Assembly (NCBI RefSeq): GCF_002222635.1
Contig: NZ_CP022415.1
Coordinates: 2,976,001-3,040,000, forward strand
Length of the DNA: 64,000 nt
From: Pseudosulfitobacter pseudonitzschiae
GTDB taxonomy: Bacteria > Pseudomonadota > Alphaproteobacteria > Rhodobacterales > Rhodobacteraceae
Direction: 5' to 3'
A model generated the notes under the pieces. The model saw only the letters and a program-made list of their open reading frames with translations, ran no database searches and was not told where the DNA came from. Of the stretch, positions 54,364 through 63,228 are shown in pieces (within the stretch, counting starts at the first letter, position 1; each line of letters opens with the position of its first letter). A program made the translations under genes and the position numbers.

Positions 54364-55061
54364 GCGATTTTGACGCCCACCTGCTGGTCGTAGATGACGA
54401 CGAACGCATCCGCACACTGTTGCAGAAATTCCTGATCCGGAACGGCTTTCTGGTGACCGCCGCCCGCGACGCCCAGCACGCACGGCGCATCCTGACGGGG
54501 CTGGACTTCGACATGATCATTCTTGATGTGATGATGCCCGGTGAAGACGGTCTTAGCCTGTGCCGGTCATTGCGCGAAACCAAAACCACGCCAATCCTGC
54601 TGCTGACTGCGCGCGGTGAAACAGATGCCCGCATCGAAGGATTTGAAGCCGGTGCCGACGATTACCTGCCCAAACCGTTCGAGCCAAAAGAACTGCTGCT
54701 GCGCATCAATGCCGTACTGCGGCGTATGCCCGACACCCCAGCCGAAGACAGCATGCCCAAAATCCTGCATCTGGGCGACATCCGCTATGACCTTGAACGC
54801 GGCGAGATGTGGCAGGGTCAGGACATTGTGCGTCTGACCGGCACCGAAATGCTGTTGATGAAGATATTTTCTGCACAACCCGGCAACCCGATCAGCCGCG
54901 CCAAACTGGTCGAGGAACTGGGTCGCGACCGTGGCCAGGCACAAGAACGCGCGGTTGATGTACAAATCACCCGTCTGCGTCGCAAAATCGAAAGTGACCC
55001 CAAACAACCCCGTTACCTGCAAACAGTGCGCGGCGCAGGCTATATGCTGGCACCGGACTAA
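54360..55061 (+). CDS. petR: OmpR-family response regulator, PetR-like
   Basis: 233 residues. The receiver domain has acidic residues in LLVVDDDERIR, the phospho-acceptor Asp in MIILDVMMPGEDG and the conserved Lys in DDYLPKPFEP. The C-terminal winged helix includes LTGTEMLLMKIFSAQPGNPISRAKLVEEL and RAVDVQITRLRRKIESDP. No histidine kinase is adjacent, as in the R. capsulatus petPR locus. Translationally coupled to the MarR gene. Confidence 0.88.
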   Translation: MSDFDAHLLVVDDDERIRTLLQKFLIRNGFLVTAARDAQHARRILTGLDFDMIILDVMMPGEDGLSLCRSLRETKTTPILLLTARGETDARIEGFEAGADDYLPKPFEPKELLLRINAVLRRMPDTPAEDSMPKILHLGDIRYDLERGEMWQGQDIVRLTGTEMLLMKIFSAQPGNPISRAKLVEELGRDRGQAQERAVDVQITRLRRKIESDPKQPRYLQTVRGAGYMLAPD

Positions 55062-55145
55062 CTGCGCAAAAACTGCGGCTTGTCCGTCTGGCATCGGGTC
55101 GCGAACGCCGCTATGCTGCACACGAAGTAGCAAGAGGCGCCGCGC

Positions 55146-55388
55146 ATGACCGAGACACCCGTGAACGAGATGAGCTTTGAGCAAGCGATGGCCGAACTGG
55201 AACAGGTTCTGGGCCAGCTTGAACGCGGCGATGTGGCACTGGACGAGTCGATTACGCTTTATGAACGCGGGGCAGCTCTGAAAGCGCGCTGCGAGGCCAA
55301 GCTGAAAGAAGCCGAGGAAAAAGTCGCCGCCATCACGCTGGACAGCGACGGCAACCCCACCGGCACTGCGCCCGTCGACATTCAGTAG
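55146..55388 (+). CDS. xseB: Exodeoxyribonuclease VII small subunit
   Basis: An 80-residue helical protein: EMSFEQAMAELEQVLGQLERGDVALDESITLYERGAAL is the XseB signature. It binds the XseA large subunit. AGAGG is about 9 bases before the ATG. It heads the xseB-ispA-dxs operon, the order typical of alphaproteobacteria. Confidence 0.95.
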   Translation: MTETPVNEMSFEQAMAELEQVLGQLERGDVALDESITLYERGAALKARCEAKLKEAEEKVAAITLDSDGNPTGTAPVDIQ

Positions 55389-55392
55389 GTCG

Positions 55393-56253
55393 ATGTTTTC
55401 CGCCCGGCTGGCACAGGCCGCAACGCAGATCCAATCGCAGTTCGACACCGTTTTGGGCGGTTTGGATGATGTGCCCGTAACCCACGCGATGGCCCATGCC
55501 ACCAAGGGTGGCAAGCGGCTGCGCGGGTTTCTGGTGCTGGAATCGGCGCGGCTGCACGGGCTGGACCCTGCCGCCGCTCTCTGGCCCGCCACCGGCATCG
55601 AGGCGATGCACGCCTATTCGCTGGTCCACGACGATCTGCCCTGTATGGACGATGACGATCTGCGACGGGGCCAGCCCACAGTTCATGTCAAATGGAATGA
55701 GGCCACCGCCATGCTGGCCGGTGATGCGCTCCATGCGCTCAGCTTTGAATTGGTCACGCACAGCGACGTCGGCCCTGCGCGCGCCGATCTCGCGCACACA
55801 CTGGCACTGGCCGCCGGGCAAAGGGGCATGGTGCTGGGGCAAGCTTTGGACATTGCCGCCGAAACTGCCGATACGCCGCTGACACTGGACCAGATCGAAT
55901 ACCTGCAACGCGGCAAAACAGGTGCCTTGATCGAATGGTCAGCCTGTGCCGGCGCCCGTATGGCAGGGGACGATACGGCACCCTTGCGCCATTATGCCCA
56001 AGCGATGGGGCTGGCGTTCCAGATTGCCGATGATGTTCTGGACGTGACCGGCGATGCCAATACCGTTGGCAAGGCAACGCGCAAAGACGCGGATGCTGGC
56101 AAAGCCACCTTCGTGTCTCTGCTGGGTCTCGACGGGGCGAAACAGCGCGCGGCTGATCTCGTGCAATCGGCCTGCGACGCCCTAGATGTATATGGACCGG
56201 ATGCCGACGTGCTGCGCGAAACCGCCGCATTTGTCATTCGCCGCGAGAAATGA
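55393..56253 (+). CDS. ispA: Farnesyl (polyprenyl) diphosphate synthase
   Basis: A 286-residue isoprenyl transferase that builds C10-C15 diphosphates. The first Asp-rich motif is [17 protein letters not shown] and the second [26 protein letters not shown] is also conserved. Its products feed quinones, carotenoids and undecaprenyl phosphate. Four bases after xseB, 13 before dxs. Confidence 0.94.
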   Translation: MFSARLAQAATQIQSQFDTVLGGLDDVPVTHAMAHATKGGKRLRGFLVLESARLHGLDPAAALWPATGIEAMHAYSLVHDDLPCMDDDDLRRGQPTVHVKWNEATAMLAGDALHALSFELVTHSDVGPARADLAHTLALAAGQRGMVLGQALDIAAETADTPLTLDQIEYLQRGKTGALIEWSACAGARMAGDDTAPLRHYAQAMGLAFQIADDVLDVTGDANTVGKATRKDADAGKATFVSLLGLDGAKQRAADLVQSACDALDVYGPDADVLRETAAFVIRREK

Positions 56254-56266
56254 CAGAAGGCCGCAC

Positions 56267-58195
56267 ATGACGGACCGCCCCGACACCCCTTTGCTGGATA
56301 CGATCCGGCGCCCCGCTGACATGAAACACCTCAGCGATGCCCAGCTGCATCAGCTGGCTGGTGAACTGCGCGACGAAACCGTGGCTGCGGTGTCGGTCAC
56401 CGGCGGACATCTGGGCGCAGGTCTGGGTGTGGTTGAATTGACCGTGGCCCTGCACGCTGTTTTCGACACGCCGCGCGACAAGATCGTGTGGGACGTGGGG
56501 CACCAGTGCTATCCACACAAAATCCTGACCGAACGCCGCGACCGTATCCGCACGCTGCGCCAAAAGGACGGCCTGTCGGGTTTCACCAAACGCAGCGAAT
56601 CCCCATATGATCCATTTGGTGCGGCCCATTCCAGCACCTCGATCAGTGCCGCGCTCGGCTTTGCCGTGGCGCGTGATCTGGGTGGCGTGACACCCGAAGG
56701 GCTGGGCGACGCGATTGCCGTGATCGGTGACGGCAGCATGAGCGCTGGCATGGCCTATGAGGCCATGAACAACGCGGGTGATCTGGGCAAACGTCTGATT
56801 GTCATCCTGAACGACAACGAAATGTCCATTGCCCCGCCTGTGGGCGCGATGTCGTCCTATCTGTCCCGTCTGTACGCCGAAGAACCGTTTCAGGATCTCA
56901 AGGCCGCCGCCAAAGGGGCTGTCAGCCTGCTGCCGCCGCCCTTTCGTGAAGGTGCGCGTCGGGCCAAGGATATCCTCAAGGGCATGGCCGTGGGCGGCAC
57001 CCTGTTTGAACAGCTTGGGTTTTCCTATCTCGGGCCGATCGACGGGCACGACATGGACCAGTTGCTGCCCGTTCTGCGCACGGTCAAGGCGCGGGCGACT
57101 GGCCCGATCCTGATCCACGTACTGACAAAAAAGGGCAAAGGTTACGCGCCCGCAGAAGAATCCGCCGACAGAGGCCACGCCCGCGCCAAATTCGACGTGG
57201 TCACTGGCGAGCAGAAAAAAGCACCCAGCAACGCACCCAGCTACACCAGCGTCTTTGCCCAGCACCTGCTGAAGGAAGCCGCCGCCGATAACAAGATCTG
57301 CGCGGTGACAGCGGCGATGCCCGATGGAACCGGGCTGAACCTGTTTGCCGAACGCTATCCCAGCCGTTGCTTTGATGTCGGGATTGCCGAGCAGCATGGC
57401 GTGACCTTTTCGGCGGCGCTGGCTGCGGGCGGGATGAAGCCGTTCTGCGCGCTTTACTCGACTTTCCTGCAACGCGGTTACGATCAGGTTGTGCATGACG
57501 TAGCGATCCAGCGTCTGCCGGTGCGCTTTGCCGTCGACCGTGCCGGTTTGGTCGGAGCCGACGGTGCCACCCATGCGGGGGCGTTCGACATTGCGTTTCT
57601 GGCCAACCTGCCCGGTTTCGTGGTGATGGCCGCCGCGGATGAGGCCGAGCTGGCCCATATGGTTGCCACCGCCGCAGCGTATGACGATGGACCCATCGCG
57701 TTCCGTTTTCCACGCGGCGAAGGCACCGGCGTCGAGATGCCCGAACGTGGCACCCCGCTGGAAATCGGCAAAGGCCGTATAATCCGCAATGGCGGTCGCG
57801 TGGCGATCCTGTCTTTTGGCACACGTCTGAGCGAGGTCGAAGCCGCCTGTGAAAGTCTGGCCGCCAAGGGGATCACCCCCACCGTGGCCGACGCCCGCTT
57901 TGCCAAACCACTGGATCGCGACATGATCCTGCAACTGGCCGCGGACCACGAGGCGCTGATCACCATCGAAGAGGGCGCCGTGGGCGGCTTTGGCAGCCAT
58001 GTGGCACAGCTTTTGTCAGATGAAGGTGTGTTCGATGCGGGCCTGAAGTTCCGGTCGATGGTTCTGCCCGATACCTTTATCGACCAGTCCAGCCCCGCCG
58101 ATATGTATGCCACCGCTCAGCTGAGCGCCAAGGACATCGAGGCCAAAGTGCTGAGCGTTCTGGGCGTGTCACAGATCGGCGCCGAACGGGCGTGA
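56267..58195 (+). CDS. dxs: 1-deoxy-D-xylulose-5-phosphate synthase
   Basis: A 642-residue thiamine-diphosphate enzyme, the entry step of the MEP isoprenoid pathway. The TPP-binding motif is [32 protein letters not shown]-like ([13 protein letters not shown]) lies early; the pyrimidine-like domain has [17 protein letters not shown] and the C-terminal domain [16 protein letters not shown] 56267 has GAAGG 7 bases upstream; the frame is open earlier within ispA. Confidence 0.96.
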   Translation: MTDRPDTPLLDTIRRPADMKHLSDAQLHQLAGELRDETVAAVSVTGGHLGAGLGVVELTVALHAVFDTPRDKIVWDVGHQCYPHKILTERRDRIRTLRQKDGLSGFTKRSESPYDPFGAAHSSTSISAALGFAVARDLGGVTPEGLGDAIAVIGDGSMSAGMAYEAMNNAGDLGKRLIVILNDNEMSIAPPVGAMSSYLSRLYAEEPFQDLKAAAKGAVSLLPPPFREGARRAKDILKGMAVGGTLFEQLGFSYLGPIDGHDMDQLLPVLRTVKARATGPILIHVLTKKGKGYAPAEESADRGHARAKFDVVTGEQKKAPSNAPSYTSVFAQHLLKEAAADNKICAVTAAMPDGTGLNLFAERYPSRCFDVGIAEQHGVTFSAALAAGGMKPFCALYSTFLQRGYDQVVHDVAIQRLPVRFAVDRAGLVGADGATHAGAFDIAFLANLPGFVVMAAADEAELAHMVATAAAYDDGPIAFRFPRGEGTGVEMPERGTPLEIGKGRIIRNGGRVAILSFGTRLSEVEAACESLAAKGITPTVADARFAKPLDRDMILQLAADHEALITIEEGAVGGFGSHVAQLLSDEGVFDAGLKFRSMVLPDTFIDQSSPADMYATAQLSAKDIEAKVLSVLGVSQIGAERA

Positions 58196-58202
58196 TCAGG
58201 CT

Positions 58203-58790
58203 CTAACTTGGCCAGATCCACACCGCGACACAAGCCAGCGCCGCCACCTGAACATAGCCTGCCAGCACCCACAGCCCATCGCGCGTGATCACCCCGAAGG
58301 CGATCATCGCGATGGCACCGGCGCAGAAGGACGATACAAACGGCAGAATTTCCAGAAACGGAAAGGTCGCCGCCGTCAGCATACACACCGCCAACGTCAA
58401 GGGGCGCAGCACACCCGACGTCAACACCCGAAGCCGTGGCCGTGAATGGGCGTCCAGCCACGCGCAGGGCGGCCTGAGCCAACCTGTCGCCGTCTTGACC
58501 CGATGCGCTGCCAGTTCCCGCCGCAGCAGGATTTCCGGCAGCCACAAATGCCGTCGTTTCCCGAACGCCTGCCCCATCAGCACCAGCAAAATCATCGAAG
58601 ACATCGTCGGCACCGACGGAATACCCGACAATGGTGACACGATCAGAATGGACACCGCCAAAACCAATGGCATGATTGACCGGTCGCCAATAGCAACCAG
58701 AATATTACGCACCGACACGACCGATCCTTCGGCTGCGTGGTCAATCGCATCCAGAAGATGCGTCAGGGTCTTGTCGCCGGGTTCGGACAT
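58203..58790 (-). CDS. ExoD family membrane protein
   Basis: A 195-residue inner-membrane protein. RNILVAIGDRSIMPLVLAVSILIVSPLSGIPSVPTMSSMIL is the ExoD signature, and three further hydrophobic helices follow. ExoD was named from an exopolysaccharide and alkali-tolerance phenotype in Sinorhizobium; its biochemical role is unknown. It is convergent with dxs (7-base gap) and downstream of a YeeZ-like gene. Confidence 0.87.
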   Translation of the reverse strand: MSEPGDKTLTHLLDAIDHAAEGSVVSVRNILVAIGDRSIMPLVLAVSILIVSPLSGIPSVPTMSSMILLVLMGQAFGKRRHLWLPEILLRRELAAHRVKTATGWLRPPCAWLDAHSRPRLRVLTSGVLRPLTLAVCMLTAATFPFLEILPFVSSFCAGAIAMIAFGVITRDGLWVLAGYVQVAALACVAVWIWPS

Positions 58791-58797
58791 TCTTGGA

Positions 58798-59652
58798 TCA
58801 GCCGTTCTTCAAAAGGGCGGCCAGTCCTTCGCGATATGTAGGATAGCGCAGCCGTACACCCAACGCCTCTTTGATCCGATCGTTCCGAACACGTTTGCTT
58901 TCGGCGTAAAAGCTGCGCGCCATCGGCGTCATATCGGCCTGCTCTATCGGAATGGCAGGCGGCACCGGCAACCCCAACAGCGTTGCCGCATGGGCGATCA
59001 CCTCTTGCGGCGGGGCAGGATCGTCATCGCAGACGTTATATGCGGTGCCGGACGCAGGCTGTGCAATCGATGCAGCCAGCACCTGCGCAATGTCCTCGAC
59101 ATGGGTGCGCGAAAACACCTGACCCTGCTTGATGATGCGCCGCGCGGTGCCTTGCCTTACTTTTTCGAACGGACCTCGGCCGGGTCCATAGATGCCCGCC
59201 AGCCGAAAAATATGTAGCGGCAAATCGGGAATTGCACGCCATGCCGCTTCGGCGTCCTTGCGCATCTGGCCGCGTTTGGTGGTGGGGGTCAGGGCTGTGT
59301 CCTCGTCCACCCAATCACCGTCATGGTCACCGTAAACGCCGGTGGTCGACAGATAGCCAAGCCATCGCAGATCACCCGCCCTAGCCTCGATTGCATCCTG
59401 CAAATCGTTCAACACCGGATCACCATCTGTCGTGGGCCCCGCCGAAATCAGCACATGCGACGCCACGGCGAGTGCGGGCATGACATCGTCACCATCCGGC
59501 CAGATCAGCGGTTCGACGCCCGTTCGGGCAATCTCGTCCGTCTTATCCGCGCTGCGTGTTGTGCCAATCACGCGCCATCCCTGCGGGATCAGTACCGCCG
59601 CCAGCGCGCGCGCCGAATAACCGTGCCCAAAGGAAAGCAATGTCTTGTTCAT
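58798..59652 (-). CDS. NAD(P)-dependent epimerase-like protein (YeeZ type)
   Basis: A 284-residue extended SDR. It opens KTLLSFGHGYSARALAAVL, a Rossmann motif G-x-G-Y-x-A-R, then YLSTTGVYGDHDGDWVDEDT and FRLAGIYGPGRGPFEKV, and ends with ESKRVRND. The usual Y-x-x-x-K is not evident, as in YeeZ-like proteins. Substrate unknown. ATG 59652 gives the clean N-terminus; the frame is open 23 codons earlier. Confidence 0.83.
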   Translation of the reverse strand: MNKTLLSFGHGYSARALAAVLIPQGWRVIGTTRSADKTDEIARTGVEPLIWPDGDDVMPALAVASHVLISAGPTTDGDPVLNDLQDAIEARAGDLRWLGYLSTTGVYGDHDGDWVDEDTALTPTTKRGQMRKDAEAAWRAIPDLPLHIFRLAGIYGPGRGPFEKVRQGTARRIIKQGQVFSRTHVEDIAQVLAASIAQPASGTAYNVCDDDPAPPQEVIAHAATLLGLPVPPAIPIEQADMTPMARSFYAESKRVRNDRIKEALGVRLRYPTYREGLAALLKNG

Positions 59653-59727
59653 ACACCATAGGTGCCCCGCCGCGTTCCTGCGTTCAAGCCCCTTGCACAA
59701 TACGCCCCAAAGCGAGAGCATGTCGCC

Positions 59728-60354
59728 ATGAGCGATGATCCAGACCTGAACGCCGCCTACGCCCTACAAACGCCCGAGGACTCCCGGCAGCTGTACGCCC
59801 GCTGGGCCAACACCTATGACACCACATTTGCCAGCGCCAACGGCTATGTCCTGCATATGCAGGTGGCATCGCTGTTCGTAAAACACGGCGGCAAAGGGTC
59901 GGTGTTGGACGTGGGCGCAGGCACCGGCCTGTGCGGTGCAGCGCTGACAGCGCATGATATCAAGCCGGTAGACGCCACCGACATCTCTCCCGAAATGCTC
60001 GAGGTGGCGCGGGCAAAGGGTATCTATCGCAAACTGTTCACCGGCGACATCCTGCGTGGTCTGGATGTGAAAGATGGCACCTATGCCGGCGTTACCAGCA
60101 GTGGCACATTCACCACCGGACACGTCGGTCCGGACGCATTGGACGAGGTAATGCGCGTGGTAAGAACCGGCGGGCGGATCACCCTTTCGATCAATGCGCA
60201 GCACTTCTCGGCACAAGGGTTCGCCGCTAAATTCGCCTCGTTAGAGCGTGATATTCACGGCCTGACCCTAACCGATGTGCCCATTTACAGCCCCGAAACC
60301 ACAGGGGACCACGCAAAGGACCTGGCCCGTGTGGCCAGCTGGATCAAACGTTAG
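59728..60354 (+). CDS. Class I SAM-dependent methyltransferase
   Basis: A 208-residue methyltransferase. DSRQLYARWANTYDTTFASANGY precedes the AdoMet motif SVLDVGAGTGLCGAAL; DATDISPEMLEVARAKG (acidic loop), YAGVTSSGTFTTGHVGP and RTGGRITLSINAQHF follow. It resembles the UbiE/Williams-Beuren-type small-molecule methyltransferases; the substrate is unknown. ATG 59728 has GAGAG about 10 bases upstream. Ends in a 4-base overlap with the convergent hydratase gene. Confidence 0.87.
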   Translation: MSDDPDLNAAYALQTPEDSRQLYARWANTYDTTFASANGYVLHMQVASLFVKHGGKGSVLDVGAGTGLCGAALTAHDIKPVDATDISPEMLEVARAKGIYRKLFTGDILRGLDVKDGTYAGVTSSGTFTTGHVGPDALDEVMRVVRTGGRITLSINAQHFSAQGFAAKFASLERDIHGLTLTDVPIYSPETTGDHAKDLARVASWIKR

Positions 60355-61130
60355 CGCCCCTTCCACACCGGATCACGTTTTTCGGCAAAGGCCTTTGCGC
60401 CTTCCAACTGGTCCTCGGACGCATACAGCGCATCGACCGTCGGTAACTGCCGCTTGGTGATCCGGTTCATCGCATCCTGAAATTTCGCATCCTCGGCATC
60501 GCGCACAATTTCTTTGATCGCAGCGTAAACCAGCGGCGGCCCCGAGGCGAGCAAACGCGCCAGTTCCCACGCACGGTCGTTCAGCGTATCGCCCGGTAGC
60601 ACCTCGTTCACAATACCCCAGCGGTGCGCCTCGGTGGCGTCGAACCAGCGGCCGGTCAACAACAATTCCATCGCGATATGATAGGGAATCCGCTTAGGCA
60701 ATTTCACACTGGCCGCGTCCGCGACTGTACCCGACTGAATCTCGGGCAGCGCAAACTGCGCATGATCCGCCGCCAGAATCATATCCGCACTCAGCGCCAG
60801 TTCCAGCCCGCCGCCGCAGCATATTCCGTTCACGGCAGCAATCACCGGCTTGTTAAGGCCGCGCAACTCCTGCAAGCCGCCGAAGCCGCCGACGCCGTAA
60901 TCCGCATCCACCTCGTCCCCATCGGCAGCCGCTTTCAGATCCCAACCCGGGCAAAAGAACTTGTCACCTCCGCCGGTGATGATGGCCACACGCAGGTGCG
61001 GGTCATCGCGAAAACCGGCGAAAACGTCGCCCATGATCCGGCTAGTCGCCAGATCAATCGCATTGGCCTTGGGGCGGTCCAGCGTAACGTGCAGAATACC
61101 ATCTTCGTGGCGGGTCTTGATCGGGTCCAT
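60351..61130 (-). CDS. Enoyl-CoA hydratase, carnitinyl-CoA-dehydratase-like
   Basis: A 259-residue crotonase. DRPKANAIDLATSRIM, FFCPGWDLKAAADGDEVD, and AAVNGICCGGGLELALSADMILAADHAQFALPEIQSGTVAD are present; the PEI Glu is a catalytic candidate. It resembles CaiD (carnitinyl-CoA dehydratase) more than a standard beta-oxidation hydratase. It lies 3 bases downstream of an NDP-forming acyl-CoA ligase and an acyl-CoA dehydrogenase, so crotonobetaine/carnitine-type chemistry is a reasonable inference. Confidence 0.87.
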   Translation of the reverse strand: MDPIKTRHEDGILHVTLDRPKANAIDLATSRIMGDVFAGFRDDPHLRVAIITGGGDKFFCPGWDLKAAADGDEVDADYGVGGFGGLQELRGLNKPVIAAVNGICCGGGLELALSADMILAADHAQFALPEIQSGTVADAASVKLPKRIPYHIAMELLLTGRWFDATEAHRWGIVNEVLPGDTLNDRAWELARLLASGPPLVYAAIKEIVRDAEDAKFQDAMNRITKRQLPTVDALYASEDQLEGAKAFAEKRDPVWKGR

Positions 61131-61133
61131 CTG

Positions 61134-63149
61134 TCAGTCCTTTGCAATTCGGATCAGCGCGTCGGCAGCGACGGCGCGTGTGGGGGTGCAAATCAGCGGG
61201 TTGATCTCAACTTCGCTGATCACATCAGCCTGCGCAATCACATAGGATTGCACGGCCATGATCGCGCCCGCGATACTGTCAGGGTCGGCAGCAGGCTTGC
61301 CACGATATCCGGTCAACAGAGGGGCGCATTTCAACTTTGTTAGAGCCTGTTTTACGGCGACTTCATCCACGGGCAGCAGCATTGACACGGTGTCGGCCAG
61401 CAACTCGGTCAGCACACCCCCGGCACCCAGCGTCAGAACAAACCCGTGCGCCGGATCGCGCGTGACACCAACCAGTAATTCAACCACGCCATCGGTCACC
61501 ATTTCCTCGACGATCGCACCCGTGCCGGGCAGCTCTGCCAAAACGGCGTTCACCTCGTCCATACCAACGTTCAGCCGCACGGCTCCGGCTTCGGTTTTAT
61601 GTGCCAACCCCAGCCCCTTAACTGCAAAGGGGGGTGTCAGACCGGACAAGCCGAACCCGCTTTTTTGTACATCAGAGACTGATTTTGGTACAGGAACACC
61701 ATATTGGGCAATCACCCGCTTGGCATCGGCTTCGCTCAGGATAGCACCTGAACGCTCGGCACCTGCGGGCAAGGGTGCTGTGGCAGCGACATGACCCAGA
61801 TGTGCTGCGATTTCAGCGGCAGCAATTGCCTCGGTCAACCCGTTCATAGGCACCACGCCGCCTGCCATCAGTCTTTGTGCAACGCTCAACGGCATCAATT
61901 CAGGCAGCGTCGCCACCATCGCCACAGGCCGCCCCGTCTGCGCACGCACACGCAACGCGGCCAATGTCGCGCATTCCCAATCCGTCGCATCGGTGTGCGG
62001 ATAGTCAACAATCAACAATGTCAGGCCGATGTGATCCGCCGCCATCGGCGCCCACGCCTGTGTCATCGCCTGTGCATCGCGCCAGATATAAGTGTTGTAA
62101 TCCAATGGGTTTGATAGCGCGACCATCGGCCCCAATGCAGCCCCCAACGCCTGCCGCTGCCCCCTCGTCAGAGCCGGAAAGGAAACAGCACGCCCATGCG
62201 CCGTATCCGCAGCAAGGCTTGCCTCGCCCCCCGAACAACTGATTGATGACAGCGTCGGCGCATCCAGCGGTCCGGCCACGTGCAACAACTTCAGCGTCTC
62301 GACAAAGGTCGGCAAATCGCGCACCCGTCCGATGCCCAACCGCGCCAACAAGGCTTGCGCACCAGCATCTCCGCCTGCCAACGACGCCGTGTGCGATACC
62401 GTCGCGCGCTGCGCCTGCTCGGATGCGCCAACCTTCAATGCAACCAACGGAACGCCACGCTCGGTGGCCCGCATCGCAAGCCGGTGCCACGCAGCGGTAT
62501 CGCCAAATCCTTCAATGTGCAGCCCGATGGCGGTCACGCGCGGATCGTCCAGCAACCCCAGCGCAATATCTGCCTGCGCTGTCTGTGCCATGTTTCCGCA
62601 TGCAACCGTGTAGGCAATGGGCAATCCGCGCAACTGCATCGTCAGGTTGATCGCAATATTCGAACTTTGCGTCAGAATCGCCACGCCCGTCTCTACCCGT
62701 GCACAACCATGCTGGTCTGGCCACAACAGCGCGCCGTCCAGCGCATTGATATATCCATAGCAATTCGGCCCCAGCAGCGGCATGTCCCCCGCAGCTGCAA
62801 CCAGTTGCGCTTGCAAATCTGCTCCGCTTACATCTTCTGCCGCAGCTTCGGCAAAGCCTGATGCAAAACAAACCGCACCGCCGGCCCCCATTCTGGCCAG
62901 TTGCCCGACCACATCGATGGCAACATGCCGGTTCACGCCGATAAAAACCGCGTCCGGCGGGTGCGGTAAATCCTCGACCGCGGGCACCGAAGCGATCCCC
63001 TCAACCACCACACCTTTTGGGTGAACGATCTGAATATCACCCGAAAATCCCATAAGCACAGATTGTTTCACCACCTGCGCGCACCACGCACCGCCGCCAA
63101 TTACGGCAATCGAACGGGGCCGCAGCAACCGCGACAGATCACGCATCAT
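61134..63149 (-). CDS. NDP-forming acyl-CoA synthetase (ATP-grasp type)
   Basis: A 671-residue fused protein. The N-terminal CoA-binding Rossmann domain has RPRSIAVIGGGAWCAQVV. The middle succinyl-CoA-ligase-like domain contains GPNCYGYIN, a phospho-His candidate in the VSHTASLAGG segment, and SCSGGEASLAAD. The C-terminal ATP-grasp domain has FAVKGLGLAHKTEAGAVRL and SEVEINPLI. It resembles acetate/acyl-CoA ligases; the acid is unknown. ATG 63149 has GGAG 8 bases upstream; GTG 63158 overlaps that GGAG. Confidence 0.9.
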   Translation of the reverse strand: MMRDLSRLLRPRSIAVIGGGAWCAQVVKQSVLMGFSGDIQIVHPKGVVVEGIASVPAVEDLPHPPDAVFIGVNRHVAIDVVGQLARMGAGGAVCFASGFAEAAAEDVSGADLQAQLVAAAGDMPLLGPNCYGYINALDGALLWPDQHGCARVETGVAILTQSSNIAINLTMQLRGLPIAYTVACGNMAQTAQADIALGLLDDPRVTAIGLHIEGFGDTAAWHRLAMRATERGVPLVALKVGASEQAQRATVSHTASLAGGDAGAQALLARLGIGRVRDLPTFVETLKLLHVAGPLDAPTLSSISCSGGEASLAADTAHGRAVSFPALTRGQRQALGAALGPMVALSNPLDYNTYIWRDAQAMTQAWAPMAADHIGLTLLIVDYPHTDATDWECATLAALRVRAQTGRPVAMVATLPELMPLSVAQRLMAGGVVPMNGLTEAIAAAEIAAHLGHVAATAPLPAGAERSGAILSEADAKRVIAQYGVPVPKSVSDVQKSGFGLSGLTPPFAVKGLGLAHKTEAGAVRLNVGMDEVNAVLAELPGTGAIVEEMVTDGVVELLVGVTRDPAHGFVLTLGAGGVLTELLADTVSMLLPVDEVAVKQALTKLKCAPLLTGYRGKPAADPDSIAGAIMAVQSYVIAQADVISEVEINPLICTPTRAVAADALIRIAKD

Positions 63150-63170
63150 ATTGGGCACTCCAAACCTGAG

Positions 63171-63228
63171 TTCTTTTGGCCCGCAATATCCCGGGGGGAG
63201 GCCGCAGGCCGGGGGTTGGCCCCCCTCT
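63171..63228 (+). repeat. Dispersed repeat, copy C, joining both motifs
   Basis: TTCTTTTGGC-N4-AATATCC (63171-63191) is followed directly by CGGGGGGAGGCCGCAGGCC and GGGGGTTGGCCCCCC. This copy links the short AT motif (also at 24033 and 28992) to the GC-rich hairpin (also at 7766 and 51340). It lies between acyl-CoA dehydrogenase and ligase genes. Confidence 0.7.

Noticed and set aside
56234-58000. A 588-codon minus-strand ORF opposite dxs
   Set aside because: Antisense shadow of dxs; composition and lack of domains fit a mirror frame. The same holds for the long ORFs opposite mtaB (37243-38589) and aroC (46993-48195).
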